Shown here: one piece after another, positions 12,601-25,900 of the stretch
Layout of the letters: every line of letters begins with the position of its first letter
Numbering within the stretch: the first letter of the stretch is position 1
Source: Liolophura sinensis
Taxonomy: Eukaryota; Mollusca; Polyplacophora; Chitonida; Chitonidae
Assembly (NCBI RefSeq): GCF_032854445.1
Contig: NC_088299.1
Location: 4,193,001-4,257,000, forward strand
Direction: 5' to 3'
DNA length: 64,000 bases
Notes under the pieces: generated by a model
Told to the model about the DNA's origin: nothing
Database searches by the model: none
What the model saw: the letters and a program-made list of their open reading frames with translations, nothing else
Translations under genes and position numbers: made by a program

Positions 12601-15600
12601 TCCACTACTGTCATTATCAGCACTATGGTCCCTGGAGCCTTCTTTTCTACGCTCTCTATCAGGAAGTCTTTCCCTGGAATGAAGCTTCTCATCAAAAAAG
12701 CGAGACCTGAAGTCAAATCGCTCATCAAAAGCGTCTCTTTGACTGACTGGGCTTTCACTGCCCCTATAATTGTCTGAATAACTGTCCTTGAAACGTTCAT
12801 CGAACGGCTCATCCAAACTTTCTCGTCGTCTCTGACCTTCAAAGAAGGAACTGGGACTGCCGTCTCCACGACGTCGTGTAGCACTGGAACCTCTTTCACG
12901 TGCACGCTGACTGACACCGTATTCTCTTAGTTCCCGTTCGTACGAGTCATCGGCGAATGAACCACTTCCCTGGCTAAAATCATCCTCTGTATGGCGGCTG
13001 TAAGAAAAAACAAAACATTCATGAAGGGTATAATCATGTAAGAATATTTTTAAATGGAACAGAAACACTACCCTTCTTTCACCTAAGAGATTTCCTATGA
13101 CAGAGGCTGTTACTGATATTTTTCTTCACCAAACATATTCATAACTTTCTGCATATTATTGCTATTCTCACTTCATAATTTCTGTATGCAATTAATTTCT
13201 TAACACCACCTGTATTATTTATTCATTTCTGAGTATGATTAGAAAGTTTCATTTAACGGATATCAAATGGGTTTCAGGGTGGATCATATTTACATCACCC
13301 AAAAGAAACCGCCACACCTTTATTGGTGTGTACTGGACAGTACTGGATTCAATCTAACATGTAACCACATCACCCATTGGTCACTGGCCTCTTATCATGA
13401 AAGTCAATAGTTATTGACAACACATACCTAGATCTCCTTTCCCTGAATTCCTCAGTTTGGGAGAACTGGGTTCCCTCCGAGAAAAAGCCCTTTCCTGCTC
13501 GGCCACGACCTCTGAAGTTTCCCCTGTTAGCTGCCCCACGTGGTCTGAATGAGCGTCGTGCTCTAGAGTTACCAGTTGTCGCATCAAAAGCGGGGAAAGA
13601 TCGGCCTTCAAATGTTCTGAAATCAAATATACAGAGTTTGGATAAACGGATCACTGATCTGGGATGATTAACTCTTTATGAACTAGTTCGAAGTTAGACA
13701 TTTTTCTTAATAATGTGACCACTGTGATTATCTATCACATAATACTATACAGAATTTGCCAGGTATGCTCACACTAGCCTTTTGTTTCCCACTACATGTT
13801 TTTTGTAATTTCATTTCAACTTCCTGAGCACCCGTAAAACTTACCCTGTTGTCTCCTCCCTGAAAGGTTCATTGTAAAATTCAAAGCCTTGTTGTTGTTG
13901 TTGTTTGTACAATCGCCCCCCTCTCTCATCTGGCCGTTCTCCAGGTCGCAGCTGACCGCTTCGTTCCATCTTCTCGAAAAACTTGGTCTGACAGTCACGG
14001 CTCGCAAAGTCAATCTGTCAATGAAAAATGTGGGACGCCCACATTAACAATCGTTCGTGTTGAAGGTAAATGTAAATGAGAGCAGCGGACGACAGATGAA
14101 AAATGCCCGGTTTCAACAAAAGTATATACCTTTCTAGTTAAAATAGCACAACACGAAGAAAGTTTTCAATCACCCTCCTCCAACATATTTTAATTTTTCC
14201 TTCCTCCACCCATGAGCATGAAGTCACCACTAAATCCACAGTAACCATTAATTATTCTATTAATGTGATGAATATTTTACCTGAATTTTGTTGTTGAAGA
14301 AAACTCTATTCCGCATCTCATTTACAGCCACTTGTGCCGTTTCCATAGCATCAAAGTAGACCAAGCCCTTGTGTCGTGCTTTGTCGATCACAGAGTGGCT
14401 TATCCCACCAAATCGCGCAAACTGCCGACACAGGAACCGTTCTGTGCAAGGCTCCGATAATCCGTCCAGCCAAACACAGTTTGTGGGCATACTTTTCCCA
14501 AAGCCAAGCTGTAAAGAAACAAGCAAATTCAATGAATTTATACTCAAAGCCATTGAATAATGTAAGCCTGGAAAACTTCTACATGGATCATGCTCATTTT
14601 CAAACTGCACAAAATCGAAGGTCACACAATATTTTATCAAAATTGAACAAAATTTGAAGAGGATTTTTTACAAGATAATCCACACTAGCAGACGGACGAA
14701 TGCACCAAATGCCCAAATTCATTTCATCTTTTTTTGCAAAGCGTGGGATATTTAAGTGATCAATGCTGATAATGTTGGATTCAGAAATGGATGCACAAAT
14801 GAGGCCAGTTCTCCAATAATTTAGCCAAAATACCATACCTTTATTTTGTTGGCCCCAAGATGTTCTCCATCCATAGTCCTTAGGGCTTTCACAACACTTG
14901 TGATATCTGCATACTGGACAAAGGCGTAGGCCGAAATCGCCCCCTGTCTTTTGACATCAATATCCTGCAAAAGGCAAAGCTACTTTAAGGTTTCGAAAAT
15001 TAAAAAAATAAAAATAAAATGTCATTAGCCAATTTTTTTTTTTAAAGAAAAAGAATTACTTTGAAATATCATTTAAAATTCGTATCTAATCATTTAACAG
15101 TTATGTTTCATGAATCCTTTAACTAATTTGTATTCCTTTGCTGAAACCTTGATCCTCTTCCTAAGATACCTGGACCCCGTTAATTACCACTGGGGGGATA
15201 CTCACAATGATTTCTCCCAGCTTCTTGAACCTATCTCTTAGCTCTTGCGTTGTAATATCCTTCTCGAGATTGCCCACAAAAAGTGTCCGTGTTGCCTTGG
15301 GATGGTACTCGTCCAACTCAACTTCAGGAGGACGGAACTCATTATCTTCACCTTCTAGAACGGGTTTAGGAAATAAAAAAACTTTAAAGCAACACTCGAT
15401 TTATCAGGAGATGTTGGGGTATACAAATAACTTTAACAATCCTAATATTTTTTTATTTGGTTCAATGCTGCTCTAGGCTTCGAAAAGTTCTTAACCAAGT
15501 TTTAGTTTTAACATTTTACAGTTTCAAATATTATTATACAGGCATTCAGATTTTTAACAATATCTCAATTTTACATAAATTCATAATATGGACTGAAAAT

Positions 15601-18600
15601 AGAAAAATGAGTTTTACCTAGTCCTTCATGAGGGGTGACTTGAATTTTCGTCCCAAAAAAGAGCTTGTCGTGGGATGCTTCCAATGCTTTGCATGCATCT
15701 TCATATCTGACAATTCATAAAAAATTTATATAATTTATATTGATAAACGAAAGCAGGAATACATTTCCTCATCAGATTTATTACAGACTATGCAAATCAA
15801 CCAAATGTATACTTCATTAGCAAAAACAAGTAAACTGTACACCTTTCTTCATTTTAAATATCAGTGTTCCCTTGTTCCCCGGTCGAAGGTTAAGCTGATC
15901 GGAATGACAATAGTGACACATATTTTAAGCGTTGTAGTTACAATAAACTTTGTGTAGTCGCTTTGCTAAATGATTCCCAAATATTTAACAAGAACTGCAT
16001 TTCTAAATCTCCTTTTCAAATATGTAAATGATTATGAACTCAGAAAATCATGAGACAAGAGTCAGGAGTAAATGACTCCCCTATCTTCGTGACTTACTTT
16101 CTAAAGCTGACAACTGCAGAACGATCTTCTCCTTGGCCGACAATCTGAATGCCTGTTACCTTCCCATGCTTCTTGTACTCGTGAAAAAGACCATCTCGTA
16201 AACTTGTGTCTGTGAAAAACAAAGAAAGATCGTGCTTTAATTTTCTTGACAGCCTGAATAACCCTGTAAATAAAAACATACCGAAGTGCCTTAAAAACAA
16301 ATTACAGGGCGACAACACAACATTGCTACTAAGCAAAAGAATTAAAATTTACTTAGGCATGTCAACAATTTTTGTTTAAAACAAGCATGTCGACAATTTT
16401 TTTTTAAAAACAAGCCTCTCATTTAATGTTAAGAAATCAGGAAACTGACTTAAGAATGAGAGTCTGCGACAACTGAGACAAGGAACAAATCTCCCTTTTG
16501 ATATCTTAACGCCATAAGCAAAATGCCTTGACTCACCACTGGAGCGTAGGGGTAATCTTCGGATGCAGATCCCCAGAGAGCGTTTCTCAGAGCCTGATAG
16601 TTGCGTGTCACTTGAGGCGCAGGTCTTGTCTACCCCACCATCGACACTCTCCGAACGGTCAGATCTCACCTGAACCTTGGATGGAGGATTCGATTGCGGC
16701 ACACGCGGGCTGCTATGACTACTGCTGCTGCAACAACGACAACGCCATGTCAGACAAAAGTTTCCACAGCTATAACAAATCACAGAGAATTTATGAAATA
16801 TGAGAAAGTTAAACTGACGCCGATCTGGAATCACTACAAGTCACTAACGAATGGGTACCTTTTCCCAGTACAATTGCACCTTGAATTAACAACAGTGTCT
16901 GTTTCTGCAATACACAAGTAAAATGCTGCCAGTTTTTTTGCAAAAGGTTTGAGGTTTGCTTCGAATATGGGATGACATTCTACCAGAAAATGGTAAGTTT
17001 CAGCACCAAAAATAATATTTTGGGACATTTTATTTGCCTCTAAAAATGCACTTTTGAGGGCGAGATTTTAGATCATCCAGGGTGTTTATTAAATTTTTTT
17101 TCAAATTTTTGCCTAACTTCATTTCACCTGCGCTCCAAGCCCTACCTTCTTGATCGTGATCGGGAACCACTTGAGTTGGATGAAGAACCGCTGTAACTAG
17201 AACTGGAGCTGGATCGAGAATGGCTGCCACTGGGTGACCTTGACACTGACCCTTTCTGTTTGCTGCCCTTTTTGGAGTGTGCTGAGGAATGGCCAGGGGA
17301 CATTTGTAATCGTAGGCGATCAAACTGCTTCCCAGGGAATGCCTCGGCCTGTGCATTGTGGGTATCGTAGACGCCATGGCGCTGACCTAAACGCTGCTGT
17401 GCAGGACCCCTGAAAAAAGAAAGCAACAACTGCATGAGTTTACATGCAAAAAAAAAACAATCAATAAATCACGAGATATCTTTTGTGACCAACAATCGTC
17501 AAAATGTCACCAGTATTTTCCAGTAAATGTCAAAAATAAAGGTATAGCCTTGTACAAAGTTAAACAATCAATATTCATATGTATTCATATTATTTATTTA
17601 TTTATTTGATAGGTGTCTTATGGCGTGCTCTAGAATCGTTTCACCTATACAATGGCGGCCGAGTTTCTGAGTGGAGGAAATTACCTGTCAAATTGTTTAG
17701 GGTAATTATTGCCCTTAGCGGGAGGGTATGTGCGCTCTCGTGTGCGTCCCCTGGCCCTGGTACTGCGGGCTTTCCTCGTAGTTCGTGGAGTTTGGGAAGC
17801 GGTTATCATATGGTGGAATTCCCTCCCTCTGAGGGCCGTAATGGTAGTCAGGTCTGTCAGTCTCCTCAGCTCTGCAAAAACATCAAGCCAAGCGAAGTCA
17901 GAATCAGTCTCTCATTCCGTAACTTCAAACAACACACATTGATGAAACAACAAAACAACTGTTCTGACAAAACAAAACATTATCATCTGGCAACTGTCAT
18001 TCAAAACAAAGTTCACAAATTATGTGCATCAATACAAAAAACATGTTAGATAGGCCCGAATTTATAAGATGTGTATTTGGCCTTCTGAAAAGAGTGTCTT
18101 GTCTCTACTCATTTCATACCCACTACCTGTAATCCATTAACATAAGGCCATTCCTCCCAAAAAATGTTCGATTCAAGTGAGCTGACAATTAGGGTAGGTT
18201 GGCTCTGATTTTTTTCTTCTTTCAGTTCTTTCAATAACATTTTGCATTTTTCAAAGGCAAATTACACTGGAAGTGAGAAAAAAAAAAGATTTTCTGGAGA
18301 AAGGCTCAATTAAAACATTCATGTTGGGGGGGGAGGGGGAGGGGGAGGGTTATGTGAAAGAAACATATTTTCAAGGACAGCCTAACATTAATTTCATGGC
18401 CACCTGGTCAATGGAGTTATTACAACAAAGACGGGTATCCTCATATAATTATCACCCAAGGCAAATTAGCTCCGTATTAAGATAGAGAACACACAAGGTA
18501 ACGCTGTAAACATATGTGGCCTACATGTATATAAGCCCCAATCTTTGGGTATGAAAGCAAACGAAGCATCACCTGTCTTGGTAAGCTAAATGATCACAGA

Positions 18601-21600
18601 GCAGTTTAAATCTATGAATATCTCACATAACAGAATTAAATACACAGCCAATTATAATTTCACTTATTTAATATATGTACATGTAGTTCAGTATACACAT
18701 ACATTTGCTTATGTAAAAAAAAGTGTAACTAGATACATATTTATACACAGAATTTTATCAAATTTTTACAAACATTTTAAAGCCTCAAGTCACTCTTTAA
18801 AGTCTAAGTCACTCTGCTTTTCCAGTGGTCGGTTGATCATAAAAAATACAGATGGGGGGGAAAAAAAAAGAGATACAGAATGATTCAAATTCTCGTTCTG
18901 GTCACTAATCACAACACACACTGAACAGATCGGGCCGTTTAAAATGGTTAATACAGAACAGATTATTCAGACAAACCGTACGTCCAAGTATTTACATGCT
19001 ATCTACATCAGAAATATCCATCCTCTGCATCTACTCACTGCATACACTTGTATTAATATAATGTACACTGTACATTCACATAACAGTTGTGATTACATAT
19101 TTCATATCACGTACATATTTCAGTTAAGAGTATGCATACTTTATGCTAAAAATTTTGAACAACGGAAACCAGCTATTTAACCATCTGGACTCATCTTCAT
19201 TAATTGCGAGGTGTGGATTCTATTTCCTCGTTAGCGGTAGTCCACACACACACACACACACCTGGGGACGTGACATGATGAACAGTTGCTCTAATTAGAA
19301 AGCATAAGTACCAGTCACATAAAACACACTCAACCATAATACCTGTCGCGTTGTATCCATCAAACATACGATTTATGACTATCCCACATATATTTGGACA
19401 ATGATTCTGGGTTATTTTGAGACGGTTCCCTTGACTCCACCACTGCACTCTATCTCGCTTTGCAGCTTTAATGCCGTTAACAATCAATATATGTGTGCAA
19501 GTTGTATACACTCGAGGAAGACTGAAGAGTATATCACAGCTTCCCTGATACATTATGGAAAGAGATGCCTCAACAGTACTTTATGATACTCCTTTGATGT
19601 GACAATGGAGAAGGTATCCAAAATACAACTATTTCCCACTGGACAATCAAATGAACAGCAACCATAAATAATGTGATAAATAAATTACACAAAGATAAAG
19701 GCTAAATGTGGCTAGGGTTTTACTGAAGTAACACAGCCTTATAATCATGACAAACTTATACGATGACGGCCAGCATTATGGTGGGTGGAAACCAGGTAGA
19801 GCCCAGGGGGAAACCCATGACCATCCGCAGGTTGCTGGTAATATTGAGGAAATAATTACGCATGTTCACCTAGGACTGTTATTATTAACAGACAAAAGTG
19901 CATGTAGGAGAGGCATTTTAAGACTTTCCATTTTACTAAAGCAAAAATTCCAACTCAAATTATGTGAAATTCTGTACAGGTTGATAAAGCTTAAACATGT
20001 GAGCTATTTAGCTCGACGGCATTATGAAAACATGAATAGCAAACACATACTGGTCTTCAAGCTTCCATCGAACGCTAAAATTTTCGAATCTTGGCTTGCT
20101 GAATATTATAATGTATCAGAAAAATAAATCATATCATTGGCATATCCTTTAACTGTTGCATATTTTCATTTCTCAAGAGAAATCCTGATGAAGTTTTTCA
20201 TCAAAGAGGACATTTTGGCTCACATCAAACTACAGATAAGACATCTCCTTTAAAGTGCATTTATTTAGTTATTTATTAATTTATCTGAAACAAGTTTGTA
20301 TCTGGTCATGCAGTAAATCGAGATAAGCATAGATATACATATACCGTGTAAACATCCAGGCTTAAAGATGCAGCTGAACCATGAAAATCTCATCTGAGCT
20401 TACAAATGCCTTGAAATAAAAACACAAATCCCATTTGACATAAACCTCATCTCATTATTCTGACACTTGAACATAATTACCTCCATCCTGTTTCAATTTC
20501 TGGACGCTGGCACTAAATACATTTTAAAAGGGTACATACATTGTACACACACATTATTTTTGATTCTTTTAATGCAGGTAATATTTCAACTGAAACAGGA
20601 GACTAGACCTCAACACACCTCCGTTGAGGCAAAGTGAATGACAGATAAGAGGGGAGTTTCAAACTGGAACTCTTTTATCGCTAAAGGTAAAAAAGTCCAA
20701 CAATATCACTGACCTGTCAAAAATGTTAGGCACCTATTTCTGATCAAATTTACTATAACATGGGCCTCTGAAAAAAGTTTCACAAAAAAGTAATTCAACA
20801 ATGGAGAAAACTGAGGAGCTGAGCATTTCTGAACTTCAGAAATTCCTAAAAGAAATAGGCATCATTTGTGCCTCAACAGGGTGAGAGAGGTGATTGGAAA
20901 ATTAATGTCAACAAAGGTTACCTAACATTTTTCACAAGTCACATGATACCATAGGACTGTTTTTACCTTCAATTAGAAAAGAGTTTCCCCTCGAAACTCC
21001 CTAATTCTATTGGCTCTATGTTTATAATTAAAATACTCAGGATAGTCCTATTTCAAACTCTTACATGAGGCTATTCTTCAAATATACTGCTTAACAGCCA
21101 GTACACAGGTACATGTAGGCCAATCACAACAAGGGACATGGGTGTAATTTTAGAGGAATGTGACTCAGTTTCGATAGTCTTCTGCTCCAATGGTAAAGAC
21201 AAGTGGGCCCATTAACCTAGTCGTAACACTAAACCTTTCAGGAGGATAGACAGACAGACAACAGCATACCATGATACAGCAAAATGAAAACCGGTTGAAG
21301 TGCAAATGCCTTATAGATTCTTAAAATATCTGGTGCTGTGAGTGTTGAAATTTTAGTGTCTAATTTTAGTATTTTCAGCCCTTGCTGTTTGCATAGAAAC
21401 TTTTCCCTCACTTTTCCAGACACCACACCAAAATAACAGCGACCTTGGGTGTGTTCTTCTCCAGAAGTCAGAGGGCAAAAAAAGGTGGATGCCAGAGCAT
21501 CACAACGCTTTGCTTATCTGCTCTGTGTAGACAGGTTGTATAATTGTGCCCTTGGCAGTAAAAAGGGTTCAAAGGGTAGGGGTATCACTTTGTGGGTTCA

Positions 21601-22898
21601 GGTTATCTCCTAGAAGAGCTATACTGAGCCTGGGTCCCCAGGGTCAAGCTGTTAGCCCACTGGGGCCTGGGAACAGCCAGGGATCTGAACGGAGAACACA
21701 CACCTATTCTTAGTCGCTTTATACTTTACCAGGTTCACACCAATGACAATTCAAAGGCAAATCTAAAGGGATGTGTATAAAGCATTTCTCCAAATAATAA
21801 GTGAGACTTATCTGAGTCAGAACTGAACATAGTGGGTAGCTGGAAAAACATACATGGATGTGACGTTTGTCATTATAACATCAAGATGTAGACTTCAAAT
21901 ACAATAATGAAGTACAGTTCATACATTAAAGCATACGATTCGAATATGCCTTAACATTTTAACACGAAGTATCTCTGTTTTCTCACTTAGTTTAATGACC
22001 CAAGAAGGGGGATATCCCAAAACTTTTTCACACAGCTAAAATCCTGACAGGTAGCAATCTGGCTTTAATATCCTCTCTACGCATAATGTGTGAAAGGATT
22101 TGTATTGTAAGAAATGTGTACTACTCACCATTCAAAGCATAATACCGGTATATTAACTGAAGGATTTTATTTCTCACTTCCTCAAAACAAGAAGGGAAGA
22201 AAGAGAGATAAAAACGAAAATACATGCATATCCACCTCAAAATGAGCATTTAAACCAGACCACATGGGAAATCAAAATGTATTTTTGGCACAGAAATCTA
22301 ATTACCCTCTGCCAGATTATTTTTTCCTCAGCAGCTAGTACACACATATTGTGTAAAGTAAAGGTCAGGTACCTTGCTTAGGGAGTTGTGGCCTGCAGTT
22401 GTAATTTGAAGCTGACCCCCTATACACATGTTCAGCTGGTTCACCATTCAGCATGGCAGGGATAAATCAGGGAGGAAGAGGGTACAGAGGGGTGGGTGAT
22501 CACTTGCCAAATGACTTCTGCATTAGAAACAGGAAGTGGCCAAAACTATAACCTTGAACCACAAATATACAACTCCTGGAAAAACCCTGGTGAACAAGCA
22601 GAAATTGAGTAGATGTACACATAGATCAATGTACTTGGGTCTCACACCATACCGTGAGTGAATGAGTGCTTGGGGTTTAACGTGGTGAATTTTTCAGTCA
22701 CATGACGACCACACACCAAGCGGCGTTACTCAGACATTACACACTTGTCTTCATGATTAATATCACATTAAGAAGCTGTTGTATGGGTGCATATAATGTT
22801 TATTTGTTGTTAGTTCAGTGCTGTGGTAGCCACCAGTAAACTACTGTGCTTTTTATCAAGGCTGATTATCCATTATAATGTTGCATATATATATATAT

Positions 22899-22951
<53 letters not shown>

Positions 22952-25900
22952 ATACATATATATGTGTGTGTGTGTGTGTGTACATGTATTTCCATACACG
23001 TCTGTCACAGTAAAGTTTATACATAATACATGTATGTATAGGCAAGCAAAATATCCTTAGAAAAGAATATCATCCGTTCATCGACACTCACCATATAAAA
23101 ATGCTGACCATTTAAATTAAATCAAAGTCTAATTATTATATATTTCCAATAGGCAAAGAATAATCAATATCAGCTGATAACTGATAACTTCAAATTTACA
23201 GTTTATGTGTTCACACACATATCAGAACTTAAATCTTTTGCCCACATAGCCCCATAGCACCCCTTGACCAGCCAGGTCAACAGAGCTATAAACTAAAGAG
23301 ATGTGTATAGAGACAGACAAGGGTATAGAGAAGCACCAGGAAAGTCAGGGGCCAGTCCTGGTCAGGCTTCAAAAAGCTTAGCTGCCACAGCCACTGGCAA
23401 GCTGGTCACCCTGACATGTTTGATAGGCCAGCCATGGCAGGCTGTAATAGACAATCTGTCCACCAAACTCTAACCCCCTGGAGAAAAGAGATACATAGTT
23501 CTAACAGGGATCAGGTTTCACTGGCCTCTTAGTGTAAACAAAACTTAATACTTCATAACAATAACATGGCTTTGCCCTAATAATGAGGTGAGCCTGTTCA
23601 CCATGTACTTTAATGTAAAAATGTAAAAATTTAAAACTTCAATATGGTTCATAGTTTACAGCTTAAAAAGTTCAAATTTTGATACATTTATCCTGACATA
23701 ATTAACACTTTTTTGCCTGGTGTTCCAAAGTTTAACTCCTGGGTTACAAACATAGGCAACTTGAATAATTTTTACAGTTGGACTGTGAACTGGTACCTTG
23801 TTCAGGTGTCAGCCACCGTGACTTGTGTCTTTTCCAAACTGAAGAACAGAAATGGTTTTGTTCCGAAAACAGGCATACTATATCCACGACTAAAACCCAG
23901 GTCCAAATCCTGGTTCAATTTCTTAAACCATTGTGGGTTTACATTCTGTGCCAAGAAATACATTTCCAGCTTTCTGATAATCTCTGCATAATCAGAGCGA
24001 AGCTTCATGTTCACCTTCACAGACCTATAAATTATGGTTTTCGGATCGTTCAAGAAAAAAAAACCATACACATCATAATAGATTTATACTGTGATATAAG
24101 TGTCATTCATTATCAGCCCTGACTGCATGCAAACATACCTGGTTTCTTACTGTCAACACTGTTAAAACACAAAAGGCTACATAATGAGCCCAAGCTGTTT
24201 CATTGTTGTGATATCTCCTTAATAATGAAACCAAATTACAGCTGTAAACCAGAACTACTTTTTTCTGCAATTTCTGTTAAACAAAAAAAAAGGGGGAGGG
24301 GGGGGGGGGGGGGGTAGGGCGGCGTGAAAATTACACAGCAAACCAGCGGCAATGTTTTCAGGAAGCCGATGTATTAGCGTCAACCGCACTTTACCATGGC
24401 AACGTTCTGTCTTCACTACACTGGTTTCTATGGTCCAGGAGCTTTTGTGAAACCAGTTCCGAAATCTTACATGTGCGACTTTATGTGTGTCAGTACAACT
24501 GGCACTGACATGCTCTATTCTCTTAACACCCGTGGATTTTGATATTGCTTGTGTGGCGTGTGAATTCTCGTGTTCACGGACTGATGACTTTATTATAATA
24601 TGAAACAACTAATGAAACTAGTACATGTAAACCCGAAATGACAGCTTCTTCCTTATTTATTTCTTCCTCTCCTTTTCCATCGAAAAAAAAAAAAAAATGA
24701 CTTTTTACATTAGCGTTTCAAGATAACGGTCCCATTAATGCTCACACAATGTACACGGGATTGGAAATATGCCAATTTTTTATGTTCATACATAAATGTA
24801 AATATACTTGTACCGTGTGGGTAAGACAAAGTCATTCTAAGAAGATAAAGAAAGGCCGGCACTTACTTGTGAAGACAAAGAACAATGTTAACAATCTCAT
24901 GAATATTTAGCAGCAGCCCAATAATGTAAACAATATGAATATTCATCATGTCAATCCATATGTATTTGGACATGTACCATTTCTGGCGCGTACTGTATGG
25001 GCAGTTCTCATGGTTTATTCACTCTTACTTCACGAACACCGGACATGTCTCAAGGAAACACACTTATTTACGACAAGGACAGTGTCTCATGGTTATTGAT
25101 GGATGCTTGAATCAGTTTAGCCTTTAGACTGTGTGAGATACAGTGTGGGCATATGTGTGGGTTGTGGCAAGCCATGGTCGATCACAAAGACTGATCCCAT
25201 GTTCAAAAGTCTGCCCCTTTAAAAGTATAGTTATATGCATATTTATTTAAAAATATGAAACAAAAATTTCACTCATGCAGTATTTATGTCCTCAAAACAC
25301 TGTAATATGTTCTTGTGAAAACAATTTAAAAACAATTTAGGTGTCCTTGAAAAAAGCTGGACCTTACTCAAAACTACACTGTGTTTATAATGCCACCTCA
25401 CTGAAGTCTACAGACATGACACCCCACCCTGAGTAACTGTACAGGGACACTAGATGTGACACTAGACATAACACTTCACCAAGTCATGGTAGTTAAACAT
25501 CAGCCTGACCACTAGTTCGCCTACCCTATTTTGCCCAAATAAACATTTTGCTTTGCTACACGGAAACAGTTTAAACAAGTGTACAGTCATGAGATTTCAA
25601 CTGGAGAGGTAAAAATTGATCATTTTCCAACTCAGCACAGCAAAACCACAATTATCTGGGTCTTATTTGTTTCAGCAGAGCTGTTCATTGCACCTAATGT
25701 GAGCTGTCCGCCATAAGACTGCTATTATGGATTGGTTACATCACTCCACCTGCCTTGGAATGACAGCCCAATCCACAGGGTCTTTATTTGCAACATCTGC
25801 TAATCAGGAACCAGATGCCACAGATGCTTATGGGTGGGGGGTGTGGGAGATGAGAAATGGCATCGTTAGGAGGTGTTCTGCTTCACTGCTGGGGGATCAA

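Noticed and set aside
17705-17760. Programmed +1 frameshifting as in antizyme
   Set aside because: No UCC-UGA-like slippery site or pseudoknot was recognised, and a second, unrelated frame step exists in the same gene. Error or polymorphism is more likely.
22823-23060. Tyr/Ile-rich frames
   Set aside because: Translation of a (TA)n/(TG)n microsatellite.
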